DNA of 64,000 nt, from positions 17,365,816-17,429,815 of the forward strand of contig CM020619.1 of assembly GCA_009829735.1 (NCBI GenBank), in the 5' to 3' direction. Both the position numbers and the translations under genes were made by a program. The notes below the pieces were generated by a model. The model was not told the DNA's origin. It did not search any database and saw nothing but the letters and a program-made list of their open reading frames with translations. The DNA comes from Pyropia yezoensis (taxonomy: Eukaryota; Rhodophyta; Bangiophyceae; Bangiales; Bangiaceae). Each line of letters opens with the position of its first letter. The first letter of the stretch is position 1. Shown here piece by piece: positions 11,507 through 22,185 of the stretch.

Positions 11507-12121
11507 CTCTCCTGGAGACCACAAAGTTTAACATTGTTTTTGGAAGGCCACAATGCGGCGGCCAAGCGCGGCACGTCCCTTGGCAACACGCTCGCCTACC
11601 CCTCTCTGAGACTTTCCTCAAGGGGGTGTGTCTTGTCCAGGGCCCCCCAAATACGCCTCCCCTGAAATGTAGCACCCCCAATAAACCCCTCTTCCGCCTC
11701 GCTGGAGCGTTTTGCGTACTATGATCTCCGGCCCGCCGCCGTTCGTGTGCCACACAGTGCCGCCCCCCCCGTCTCAAAGTCGTCGTGCAGCGGCAGTATC
11801 TCCCGAATGCCGACCTGAAAAAGCCTCGAAGAACTTTTAGCGCCCCGCTGCGCCTTCCGTCGACGCCGCAGGGTGTCGTGGGCAGCCGCGCCAGGGCCGC
11901 ACTCGTCGAGCAGTCTGGGGCTGGGATGCAAAGCCCAAAACAATTTTTGAGAGCAGCCTTCCAGCCCACCACATACGGTGTGCTGCCTGGCGAAGGTGCT
12001 GTTCATTGGATCCTGCAGAATCTTCCGTCTCCGGCCGGGTGAGCACGGCCCCCACGTACCGACCCGGATCGTGGGTCTTCAGGAACCCCTTTCCCCCCCC
12101 CTGCACAGATATTAATGAATC

Positions 12122-14975
12122 TCACAACGAAGAGAACGGCTCACGAGCAAACGAAACGAAGTGCCGACCATCACGGCATGGAGTCCCAACCACTCCGCTC
12201 ACGGCGAGAACGGGAATATATTTCGTACGTCCGTCGACACAGGAAAAACAGTCCATGTCCAGCCGTCTGTCAGGAAGTTCGTATTTTCCATGACGGTCAG
12301 CCGCCGAGCGAACACACTCAACGTAGGCGAAAGCTCGCGGCTCCCCGACGTGTACCAAAGCATAGTGGTGTGCGAGCCCGTAGGTAGTGACGGCCACACG
12401 TCGGACCGCGCCAGTCCGCATTTCATGAAGATCTTCAGAGTCAATCTTCAAGAGGTTGTTTCGCCGACGCCCTGGACCATTCGTGGCGACGGATCCACCA
12501 ATGACGCCTCCAGCGAGCCGCGACCGGAAGTACGCTTTTGGCCAGAACGGACAGTGGCTCATGCGGTACGCCGTCGAGCCTCACCGCGGTTCGCATTTGC
12601 GCCAGTTCATGTCCGACTAGCTCCCCGGTCGGACTAGAAGGCCGCAGGAGTCGCACTTGCTCGTCATTGTTTGCCGGAAAAGCCAAACTTCCAATGGCTG
12701 CGGCGCCACGTTCGCCCGTAGACTCGCCCGATGCGAGTCTCCAGTGAGCTGGACAGAAGGATTCGCCAAATGTTGACAAAAGTTGAGCCTCGTACTTTCG
12801 CGTATTTGCTGAAGTGAGCGCCTCATGCGGCCTTGAGTGTGACCGAATGATAAGAGTTAAGGTTCCGATGGCTCCTTCGACGGGAAATTGCCAACAGGTC
12901 CGCTTGGAAGGATGTTTGAGGTCAGGTCCAGCAACGTGGCGAAAGGAAGTTGACAGAAAGGCAGCCAGTCAAACTTGCCAGCGTACACGTTGGCGTAGAA
13001 AGCCGTGCAAAAACCCGAAAATGTCCTCGAACGACAATAATGTCCGACTTGCTGAGTGGCGTCGGTCGAGAGATCACTCGACACGCCTTACTTAATGCCA
13101 TAATCATCTTGAAGTGACGGTCCGGAAGGCATCCTGCAATACAGCTTCGGCCATGCTGAGGATATAGTACATCCAGTCTGCTGCCTTGAACGACTTAAGG
13201 CGAACCTTGATGTTTCGGAGACTTCGCGCTTGGGAAGCTGGAATCGTTGAACACAACAGCTGCATTCCGCGACCTACTCTTGAGATGTTGCCGGATGAAA
13301 GTACGTAGTCGTCGCCGGCGGAGCCGGGCGCAGTCCATGCAGCGGTAACCAAGGCCCAAATCTGGGGCACGACGTTGCTTAGGATGAGGTGCATGGTGTC
13401 GTACGGGGCAATGTCGGGGCCGATCTGCTGCAAGTACTGAAGATGAGGATACCGCGCCCGGTCATCGGGACTTGGACATACCAGCAGGGAGTAACCTTTT
13501 TGACCATGTTCTCGACGGCGTAGCGCGGGCCGGAACCGGCGCGAGCTCTTTCGACATTGGTGGCGTCCGCTAAAAACTTGGCTGCCGACCGCCTGTCTTC
13601 GGACGGCCTGGTTATGGAGAACATAGACGCGCCGCTGGTGGGATGCACGGGGTGGTTAGTAGTAGGTGGAGACGTGCCGTACGCCCTGGAAGTCCCTGAA
13701 GCGGTTTGGCTTCACGCCATTGCTGCCAGTAGTACTCAACATCTTGTTGCCAGCTGGCATGTCAGTCGAGACTTGCAAAAGGTTTGCGCGCAGGACGACT
13801 TCGCCTGGATGACCAGCTACTTAAACTCCCGGAATTCCTTTCTAAAGCTGGCTGAGCTCGTCCCACAACGGGTGCATGAAAGACTCCAAGTCCACTGGTT
13901 GACTGGGTCCTGGCGTGATGCACGCAATCCACTGAGCAGTATTCTTATACCGACGTGCCGGCCCCAAGGTGAGGACGGTGAAGGGGAAAGGCCAGGACCG
14001 AAAGCCCTGGTGGCGCCACGCCTCAAATCCGTCGGTTGAAAGACTGAGCGGAATGTCCGTATCAGCTGTCAAGTGGCCTTGTTGCACCATTTGGCGAAAA
14101 ACTATTCCATGGTTCCATTCGCATACTTCAGGTAGATATTGTGTTGCTTTTCTCGCGTCGGCCAGCGCAGTCGCCATCGTTCCTATCATCTTCTTCGCAA
14201 TCGTAGGGGCTGCCAGCAGGGACACAAGTCAAGGGATAAGGGACCAGTAGGTGACTTGCTTTCTTGGCCCGCCGTTGAAGTTTTGCCGGCTTGTTTGGCA
14301 CACGTCACAAACTGTGCTGGTCGTTCTGAAAGCGGTTAAAGCCGCGCATCCGTTTACGCACGCGTCAACCCTGGTGGTGTGCAAGTCCACGACACCGCGG
14401 ACTAGGCTGTCGTGGGTGGCGGGGTTGCGGCTGATCAGGTCGGACCGCTGTTTCAGAATCTTTGCTGCACCTTTCACCGTGACGCGAAACTCTTCACGAT
14501 ACGTGAAGTACGCCAAGTCCTTCATCTCATGGATAAACTCTTCGACAGGGAGGAGCACGCCATTGGCCGGAGCCGTTTCCTGGAAAACTGGATCAATGGG
14601 TGCGTCTGGAAGCGCGTCAAGATTGATGCCGTCGGCTTCTTCCACGACTTCTTCGTCTGATAGATCATCCTTTGCAATCCAAACTCCGTCATTAGAGTTG
14701 CTTGCCGAATCCGAATAGTCCGAACTGTCCGACGCGCTAACATCTGCAGCACCCGCCGGATCATTGTCGACAATGTCGGTGCCGCCTGCCACCGGGGGAG
14801 CCTGAGAAGGACTAGATGAGCCGGGGGCGTGCCACTTGCTGTTCCCCCCTGCTTGAGGACCCGTCAACCGTGGGCGCATTCCTTTGTTGTGGCGGAACCA
14901 TGTTGATTTCGGAATCTTCTTGCCGCCAAATTGATGACAATAGCATTCTTGGTACGAGTCGGAGTTTCCCGACAT
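12122..14975 (-). pseudogene. Tnp2-type transposase, broken by in-frame stops and late frameshifts
   Basis: The minus-strand start at 14975 gives an N-terminal Cys/His segment (ECYCHQFGG then a TWFRH motif) like the N terminus of Tnp2 proteins, an acidic/serine linker (residues ~60-120), and a second Cys cluster (DACVNGC and VCDVCQ). The RNase-H-like core follows, with LSTDGFEAW and PFTVLTLGPARRYK, then STDMPAG and PYDTMHLILSN, all typical of Tnp2. One frame runs from 14975 to 13104 (about 620 codons) with only four stops: TGA 14229-14231, TAG 13842-13844, TAA 13821-13823 and TAA 13656-13658. Homology continues across each, so these are nonsense changes rather than introns. Below 13104 the frame shifts twice or more; C-terminal features (WQFPVEG, a region ending near 12122) persist. 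The protein would cut and join the element ends; this copy cannot. Confidence 0.8.
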
Positions 14976-15212
14976 TGTAGCCCATCTGACGGAAGGAAGG
15001 GCGGGAGGGGTGGGGTTACGAAGCGAGGGTGCCGAGAAGGGAGCACTGCTGGAGAGGGAAGGGAGGCCGTGACGCTGGGTAAGTAGGCTTACGAGCGAAG
15101 GGCAGGGGAAGGTGTGAAGGTGTGGGGGAGGGATAGGGGGTGACGGGCGGGATGTCGCGATCTGTGCTGAGATGGGATGATGAGAAAGGGATTGGAGGTG
15201 GTGGGGTCCGCC

Positions 15213-15220
15213 CTTTTATA
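15213..15220 (-). promoter_or_regulatory. TATA box of the transposase gene
   Basis: The minus strand reads gctaTATAAAAGggcgg-like sequence (plus strand cttttata) about 240 bp upstream of the transposase ATG at 14975. Its orientation and spacing fit an RNA polymerase II core promoter with a ~200-nt leader. It is retained in copy 2 at 28099-28106. Confidence 0.55.
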
Positions 15221-15510
15221 GCCTGGTCCACAGACGTGCTGCCTCTCTTCTGGGGCTAGCCCGCGAAAGGCTCGCGTTATGGACGAGCTGTCGTGGAGGT
15301 TGCTTAGCGCGGAGGTGGCTACGTCAGTAAAATTTTGTCGTTGCCTCCGGAGGCTTCCAATAAAATGCAGCCTGGAAGGCTCCACGAGCTCTGCGGTAGC
15401 CATTGGATAGCGTGAAAAGGGAAGGGCTTGCGGCGAGATGTGGGGGCCAGGCTTGGCGGCGGGGACCCACTGAAAGCGCCAAGAGTGGAGGGGTGGAGCG
15501 TGCCACAGGG

Positions 15511-16185
15511 CAGCGGCCGTGCAGGCAGCACGGTTGTGCAGCACCCTCCAGAAGGGGTGGGCGAGCGGAGGGGAGAATGCCGGCGCGGTGGCGGTGCGGC
15601 GCTCGAGGGGGGGGCGTGTGGAAAAAAAGCGGCGGCGGGGCGCGGCGGGGGGCAGCGGCCTTGCGGCCAGCGCGGCTGTGAAGCACCTTCCAAAACGGGT
15701 GGGCAGGCGGCGAGGTCGGAGGGTGCGGGCGGGGTGGCGGCGCGGCGCTGGGGGAGGGGGCATTTGGAAAAAAATTGCGTCGGTGGGGCGCAGCTGGGCG
15801 CAGCGGCCATGCGGCAAGCACGGTTGCGCAGCACCCTCCACAAGGCGGGGGCGAGCGGAGGGCAGAGTGCGGGCGCAGTGGCGGCGCGTCGCGCGAGGGG
15901 GGAGCGTGTGGAAGGTAGCGGCGGCGGGGCGCGGCGGGGGGGAGCGGTCATGTGGCTGGCGCCGGTGTGCAGCACGGTGGCGTGCCGGGACCGCCACGGG
16001 GGGGGGGCGGGCGACTGCCTGGGGGGGGGTGCTCGCGGCGAGGCGCTCGAAGGGGGGGCGTGCGGAAACGAACTGGGGTGGGGGCGCAGCGGGGGGCAGC
16101 GGCCGAACGTCCAGGGCAGTTGCTCAGCGCGGTTTGGCCGCGAGGTGGCGAAACAGGATGGCCACTGGGGGGGGGGGGCGGTCGG
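15511..16185. repeat. ~145-bp subterminal tandem repeats, five units
   Basis: Diverged GC-rich units start near 15511, 15653, 15801, 15942 and 16097 (spacing 141-155), each opening with a cagcggcc-like motif and containing a gcagcaccctcc-like core and a cgtgtggaaa-like tail. They fill the right subterminal zone of the transposon. The long ORFs here on both strands are low-complexity shadows. From 14976 to 15510 I see only the transposase leader and promoter. Confidence 0.8.
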
Positions 16186-16360
16186 CGGAGTGGGGTGCTG
16201 ACTCGGCGACCCACCCCCAGCGGCCCAGGACGTGCGGTTGAAAACTCCGGAACAATATGGGAGCGCAACCACCCCGTTGAAAAAGTCATCTGGGAGGGGC
16301 CCCTGTGAGGGAGTGGCGGGAATCCTGCAAAAAACCCCGATTATGGTGACCATATTTCGG

Positions 16361-16387
16361 GATATCGGGGTTATTTTTGTTGTAGGG
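16361..16387 (-). repeat. Right terminal inverted repeat of the Tnp2-type element
   Basis: Reverse complement of 9379-9405 with two mismatches; it ends ttatttttgttgtaggg at 16387, after which the 96-nt minisatellite resumes. Confidence 0.85.
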
Positions 16388-17319
16388 CGGCACGTCGGCG
16401 GCGCTTGGTGGTGAGGTCGTGGTCTCGCCGCGTGATGCGTCGGCAAGCAAACGGACGGCCACGGCGGTAGAGGCGCCTGCGGCCAACACTTCGGCAGATG
16501 GAGTGCGAGCTGTAACAGCGGCGCGCGCCGCGGCCCGGAAGCCGCCGCGGAAGCCGCACGCCACAGCCTCTGTTGCACCTGTCAGGCGTCCTTCGAGTCT
16601 CCTGCGTTAGAAGTTCAACCAGCCCGCTCCTCGGGGTCCTGCGGTGTGCGTCTGAGGCGAGCCTCAGTACGGTCTCATGGTGGACAGCTCCGATTGTGGA
16701 GGGCGTTCAATCACACTTGCATCTCGGATGAGCCTGGCGACCACTATGAGTGCGACACTTGTTTGATGCGGCATCGCACTCTCTGTCGAGGTTGCTTTTT
16801 CGTGCCGTGCTACCAGGCGTATTACCTTTTTGTCTGCTGTCCAGTCGGTCAACGGGCCCGGCTGTCGTGACGAACATCAACGGTGTACTAGTCACGGCAG
16901 GTGACGTGGCCGTGCTGCAGGGGTCAGACTGGTTCACTGACTCCGTCTTGAACGCGTACACCTCCCAAGGGGAGGTCGTAGTCCGTAACGTCGTTGGCGG
17001 GTCTGGCCTTCGGAACTTGTTGGTCCGATCCTGGCGGACACCTATGCTCGTCTTCCACCCCAAATGTTGTCTGTCTGCCGCTTGGTCGTTGCTGTACGAG
17101 GGCGCCGCGCTGGTGTCTGAGATTTCTTCGCCCTACCTACTCACCCAAAACTCCGCCGTGCGACACGTTGTTCGTTCCTACGCGGACATGTCGAAGGCGG
17201 TTATGGCCGCTGATCGCGGCGCAAAGCCACCGAACCGGCCATTCATACCATACTCGACCCCGGCCACCGCGCGTGTCCCGCCTGCCTGCCAGAAATCCAA
17301 TGAGAAATTGCCGCCATGA
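16388..17319 (+). pseudogene. Downstream part of the interrupted gene: Cys-rich segment and Ulp1/C48-like start
   Basis: After the transposon, one more 32-residue repeat is read, then a Cys-rich stretch (CCTC, then CDTCLMRHRTLCRGC) that looks metal-binding. In another frame, GVLVTAGDVAVLQGSDW followed by DSVLNAY resembles the opening of Ulp1/SENP (peptidase C48) domains. A GT-AG intron near 16790-16845 could join the two frames, but I cannot prove it. The catalytic His, Asp and Cys boxes are not evident, so the protease would be truncated or misassigned. In copy 1, a single C missing near 16535 relative to copy 2 breaks the frame through the Cys-rich part. The ORF ends as 710-bp satellite begins. 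Family assignment is tentative. Confidence 0.35.
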
Positions 17320-20300
17320 CCCATTCTGCACGTACGGCCATATCCGAGACACGCGTACCGGAACCCATTCCAAATTCCGAAATCAAGCGTCCGCGAGTTG
17401 GGATCGTAGTCTGGTGAGGGATCACAGGCGAACCCCCAATGCTGTACGTCTTCTTTTGTCTTTTTTTGTCGTCTGCGTGTGGTCTACCGTGTGTGCTGGA
17501 GGGGTGGGCGGCGGGGGAGGTGTTTTGGTGACAATTCTTTGCTCTCAAAACGCCCACCATTCGCTCCTCCCCGTACTCCACCTGCACCTGGTATGGCGTG
17601 GAGGGCGGGTCCCACATCTGGCTGCCACTCCATCCAAATGGGGCGGCTGCCCACCATGGAAAACCAATTTTTTCGTTTCGGCTACAGCTCTTCAACTCAG
17701 CTGTCGAGTTCACACTCGGCTGCTACGGAGTGGGACTGGGATTGCGGTGAGGAGAGCCAACTCTGATGGGCACACCCAGCGGGATGGACCGGGGCGGGAA
17801 GAGGGAAAGCTCGCGTCTGACGGAGTGAAAAATTGGCTGTCCACAGGCGACGCAACGTGATCAACTAAACGGAAGTGAGGCGTTTTTTGTGTCCATCGTC
17901 GAGTCCCAAACCACGGCACACACGTGCACAACAGACGAACACGTGCACGCAAGTGTGCTGTTGCACTACCAATGCACGGATTTCATTGGAATTCGGCACA
18001 GTGGGCGGGGTCAAATCGGGCCGCCATACCCCTTTCTGCACGTACGGCCATATCCGAGACACGCGTACCGGAACCCATTCCGAATTCCGAAGTCAAGCGT
18101 CCGCGAGTTGGGTTAGTAGTCTGGTGAGGGATCACAGGCGAACCCCCAATGCTGTACGTCTTCTTTTGTCTTTTTTTGTCGTCTGCGTGTGGTCTACCGT
18201 GTGTGCTGGAGGGGTGGGCGGCGGGGGAGGTGTTTTGGTGACAATTCTTTGCTCTCAAAACGCCCACCATTCGCTCCTCCCCGTACTCCACCTGCACCTG
18301 ATATGGCGTGGAGGGCGGGTCCCACATCTGGCTGCCACTCCATCCAAATGGGGCGGCTGCCCACCATGGAAAACCAATTTTTTCGTTTCGGCTACAGCTC
18401 TTCAACTCAGCTGTCGAGTTCACACTCGGCTGCTACGGAGTGGGACTGGGATTGCGGTGAGGAGAGCCAACTCTGATGGGCACACCCAGCGGGATGGACC
18501 GGGGCGGGAAGAGGGAAAGCTCGCGTCTGACGGAGTGAAAAATTGGCTGTCCACAGGCGACGCAACGTGATCAACTAAACGGAAGTGAGGCGTTTTTTGT
18601 GTCCATCGTCGAGTCCCAAACCACGGCACACACGTGCACAACAGACGAACACGTGCACGCAAGTGTGCTGTTGCACTACCAATGCACGGATTTCATTGGA
18701 ATTCGGCACAGTGGGCGGGGTCAAATCGGGCCGCCATACCCCTTTCTGCACGTCAGCCATATCCGAGACACGCGTACCGGAACCCATTCCGAATTCCGAA
18801 GTCAAGCGTCCGCGAGTTGGGTTAGTAGTCTGGTGAGGGATCACAGGCGAACCCCCAATGCTGTACGTCTTCTTTTGTCTTTTTTTGTCGTCTGCGTGTG
18901 GTCTACCGTGTGTGCTGGAGGGGTGGGCGGCGGGGGAGGTGTTTTGGTGACAATTCTTTGCTCTCAAAACGCCCACCATTCGCTCCTCCCCGTACTCCAC
19001 CTGCACCTGGTATGGCGTGGAGGGCGGGTCCCATATCTGGCTGCCACTCCATCCAAATGGGGCGGCTGCCCACCATGGAAAACCAATTTTTTTGTTTCGG
19101 CTACAGCTCTTCAACTCAGCTGTCGAGTTCACACTCGGCTGCTACGGAGTGGGACTGGGATTGCGGTGAGGAGAGCCAACTCTGATGGGCACACCCAGCG
19201 GGCTGGACCGGGGCGGGAAGAGGGAAAGCTCGCGTCTGACGGAGTGAAAAATTGGCTGTCCACAGGCGACGCAGCGTGATCAACTAAACGGAAGTGAGGC
19301 GTTTTTTGTGTCCATCGTCGAGTCCCAAACCACGGCACACACGTGCACAACAGACGAACACGTGCACGCAAGTGTGCTGTTGCACTACCAATGCACGGAT
19401 TTCATTGGAATTCGGCACAGTGGGCGGGGTCAAATCGGGCCGCCATACCCCTTTCTGCACGTACGGCCATATCCGAGACACGCGTACCGGAACCCATTCC
19501 GAATTCCGAAGTCAAGCGTCCGCGAGTTGGGTTAGTAGTCTGGTGAGGGATCACAGGCGAACCCCCAATGCTGTACGTCTTCTTTTGTCTTTTTTTGTCG
19601 TCTGCGTGTGGTCTACCGTGTGTGCTGGAGGGGTGGGCGGCGGGGGAGGTGTTTTGGTGACAATTCTTTGCTCTCAAAACGCCCACCATTCGCTCCTCCC
19701 CGTACTCCACCTGCACCTGGTATGGCGTGGAGGGCGGGTCCCACATCTGGCTGCCACTCCATCCAAATGGGGCGGCTGCCCACCATGGAAAACCAATTTT
19801 TTTGTTTCGGCTACAGCTCTTCAACTCAGCTGTCGAGTTCACACTCGGCTGCTACGGAGTGGGACTGGGATTGCGGTGAGGAGAGCCAACTCTGATGGGC
19901 ACACCCAGCGGGCTGGACCGGGGCGGGAAGAGGGAAAGCTCGCGTCTGACGGAGTGAAAAATTGGCTGTCCACAGGCGACGCAGCGTGATCAACTAAACG
20001 GAAGTGAGGCGTTTTTTGTGTCCATCGTCGAGTCCCAAACCACGGCACACACGTGCACAACAGACGAACACGTGCACGCAAGTGTGCTGTTGCACTACCA
20101 ATGCACGGATTTCATTGGAATTCGGCACAGTGGGCGGGGTCAAATCGGGCCGCCATACCCCTTTCTGCACGTACGGCCATATCCGAGACACGCGTACCGG
20201 AACCCATTCCGAATTCCGAAGTCAAGCGTCCGCGAGTTGGGTTAGTAGTCTGGTGAGGGATCACAGGCGAACCCCCAATGCTGTACGTCTTCTTTTGTCT

Positions 20301-20851
20301 TTTTTTGTCGTCTGCGTGTGGTCTACCGTGTGTGCTGGAGGGGTGGGCGGCGGGGGAGGTGTTTTGGTGACAATTCTTTGCTCTCAAAACGCCCACCATT
20401 CGCTCCTCCCCGTACTCCACCTGCACCTGATATGGCGTGGAGGGCGGGTCCCACATCTGGCTGCCACTCCATCCAAATGGGGCGGCTGCCCACCATGGAA
20501 AACCAATTTTTTCGTTTCGGCTACAGCTCTTCAACTCAGCTGTCGAGTTCACACTCGGCTGCTACGGAGTGGGACTGGGATTGCGGTGAGGAGAGCCAAC
20601 TCTGATGGGCACACCCAGCGGGATGGACCGGGGCGGGAAGAGGGAAAGCTCGCGTCTGACGGAGTGAAAAATTGGCTGTCCACAGGCGACGCAACGTGAT
20701 CAACTAAACGGAAGTGAGGCGTTTTTTGTGTCCATCGTCGAGTCCCAAACCACGGCACACACGTGCACAACAGACGAACACGTGCACGCAAGTGTGCTGT
20801 TGCACTACCAATGCACGGATTTCATTGGAATTCGGCACAGTGGGCGGGGTC
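17310..20851. repeat. 710-bp satellite array 1, about five units
   Basis: Tandem units of 709-710 bp (for example gtctaccgtgtgtgctggag at 17481, then every ~710 bases). The first unit carries private variants (ccaaattccgaaatcaag), and the third carries cacgtcagcc in place of cacgtacggcc. Units 3 and 4 share ggctggaccgg. A 231-codon plus-strand ORF recurs in most units, but the period is not a multiple of three and opposing frames are also open, so I do not call it a gene. Confidence 0.95.
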
Positions 20852-20946
20852 GAATAGTTTTATCGGCATTTCTCCATGAACCAGGACATTTTCTCTTGTT
20901 CTTGAAGCATGCTGACGACTAGGCCACGAAGCTGTCTATATTTTAG

Positions 20947-22185
20947 CCGCTGCCGTTCGCTGAGGCCGCCGTGGCATACCACGCAGCTGCCGCTGCGCTC
21001 CTGCAGCCTGCCGACTGTAAAAGGCTTATCGTGGAGAAGGCCACCGCGGGTGCGAAGGAGGCTGCGATGTTGATTGTGCACATAGCGCTGCAGGCGGGAC
21101 TTTTGCCGTCGCAGCAAGTCGTCGACCGCCGTATTGTCGACATGAAGGTGGCTGACCAGGTCGAAGGGGACACGCTGTGCAGCGTGATGCAGCGCGTCGC
21201 CTCGCTGACCGAGTCGGACGGCAAGACGAAGGATTTCGTTGCGTTGGCGCGGAGTGCGAGCGGTGTTGGAGGACCTGAGCTCGAGGCATCGCGACCTGCT
21301 GACTGCATACCTTCCAATTTAGAACGGCGAAGTGTAGTGACATCCGCTGTGCTCATCGCAGCCGCACACCCTGGCCCAGCTCTGGACAGTGATTCTACTT
21401 TTGCCGGTATGACACCCGCTCCTGGATCATCCCGCAGCAGCCCTGCTGGGACTAGCATTCCATTCGCGGGTAAGCGGACGGAGTCGCTGTCGACGGAGTC
21501 GCTGTCGACTTGGAAAGGACGTGCAGGTGCATTTGGTAGGCGCTTCAGCTCATCGTCGACGCCGCACCGTCCCGTTTCCTCGCTGTTGGTACCCGGGTCT
21601 GTCGTAAGAAAGACGCGTATAGTGCGATCACTGGTTGTTGACACTCCGTACCACTCTGGAGTTCCTGGCGGTGAATCTTTGTCAGCCTCTTCACCTTCAG
21701 ACGCGAGGAGGAGCAAGCCGGGGCTGGGTGAAAGACTCGACTTCGATGAAATCGAACCAAGAGGTGTTAAGGCGTCCGCTGTGGAGCGGTTCACGGGACA
21801 GGACAGGAAGGTAGGCGGTACCGGCATTTCGATCGTCATTACGCGGTCCGCTACGGCCGCCCAGGCCTTGGAAGCTGTCATTTCGGCGGACCTCGGTGGT
21901 GCGGACGTGATCGCCTCGCGTGCTGCGCCGCGAAGCTCACGGACCGCCACGGCCGCCAAGGCCTTGGCGGCCGACACGTCGGCGGACGCTGGAGTCGGGG
22001 ACGTAGTCGCCCCGCGCGCTGTGCAGCGGAGCACCGGGACGGCCACGGCCGCCAAAACGCTGGCGGCGGACACTTCGGCGGAGCTTGGTGATGGGGACGT
22101 GGTCGCCTCGCTCCCCGCTTCGCCGAGCACGTGGACGGCCACGGCCGCCAAGGCGCTGGCGGCGGACACGTCTGCGGTGTTTTGA
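20947..22185 (+). CDS. ORF with 32-residue repeats, copy 2
   Basis: Equivalent of the ORF at 8062-9306, open from just after the conserved splice-acceptor-like AG (20945-20946) to a TGA at 22183-22185. It has a handful of amino-acid differences, including Arg to Gly in the N-terminal helical part and Ser to Leu in the linker. The 32-residue repeats TATAAKALAADTSA are preserved. Function unknown. Confidence 0.45.
   Translation, partial: PLPFAEAAVAYHAAAAALLQPADCKRLIVEKATAGAKEAAMLIVHIALQAGLLPSQQVVDRRIVDMKVADQVEGDTLCSVMQRVASLTESDGKTKDFVALARSASGVGGPELEASRPADCIPSNLERRSVVTSAVLIAAAHPGPALDSDSTFAGMTPAPGSSRSSPAGTSIPFAGKRTESLSTESLSTWKGRAGAFGRRFSSSSTPHRPVSSLLVPGSVVRKTRIVRSLVVDTPYHSGVPGGESLSASSPSDARRSKPGLGERLDFDEIEPRGVKASAVERFTGQDRKVGGTGISIVITRSATAAQALEAVISADLGGADVIASRAAPRSSRTATAAKALAADTSADAGVGDVVAPRAVQRSTGTATAAKTLAADTSAELGDGDVVASLPASPSTWTATAAKALAADTSAVF

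Larger units (their letters stand above)
9379..16387. mobile_element. Tnp2-type (CACTA/EnSpm-like) DNA transposon, copy 1, about 7.0 kb
   Basis: The element is bounded by inverted ends beginning CCCTACAACAAAAATAAC. Inside, in order, are subterminal palindromes, a 58-bp palindrome, an AT-rich stretch (9890-10140), a G-rich tract, a minus-strand proline-rich gene with promoter and intron, a minus-strand Tnp2-like transposase pseudogene with its own TATA box, and ~145-bp subterminal tandem repeats next to the right end. CACTA elements typically have CACTA/CACTG termini, subterminal repeats, a Tnp2 transposase and a second DNA-binding protein gene; the CCCTA terminus is a variant of this. The element sits in a 96-nt minisatellite, but the flanks do not show a clean 3-bp target duplication. 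Placement in the superfamily rests mainly on the transposase. Confidence 0.8.
7966..17309. repeat. 9.34-kb duplicated module, copy 1
   Basis: The whole interval is repeated at 20852-30193 with an offset of 12883-12886 bases; the drift comes from a few single-base indels. It contains the 32-residue-repeat ORF, the Tnp2-type transposon inserted in it, and the Ulp1-like segment. Both copies are bounded on each side by 710-bp satellite sequence, so the duplication reads as a higher-order repeat of [module + satellite array] of about 12.9 kb. Substitutions between copies are sparse, implying a recent event. Confidence 0.95.

Noticed and set aside
13656-14231. Alternative genetic code with TAA/TAG read as Gln
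   Set aside because: Gag of B ends TAG and gag of C ends TGA at the same structural point, and lesions in element A replace Tyr or Ser codons. TAA/TAG therefore look like true stops, and the transposase lesions are mutations.
9371-16396. Three-base target duplication around the Tnp2-type element
   Set aside because: The left flank (gccga or gccgac) and right flank (cggcac) do not match cleanly at any choice of terminus, and the host is itself a repeat, so no duplication can be claimed.
15089-16578. Long Pro/Ala/Arg ORFs on the minus strand and Gly/Arg ORFs on the plus strand
   Set aside because: These coincide with the ~145-bp subterminal repeats and extreme GC skew; both strands are open at once and no domain is present.
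19294-19989. 231-codon plus-strand ORF recurring in 710-bp satellite units
   Set aside because: The unit period is not a multiple of three, opposing frames are open as well, several units are broken by indels, and no motif is recognisable; best explained by GC-rich tandem repetition.
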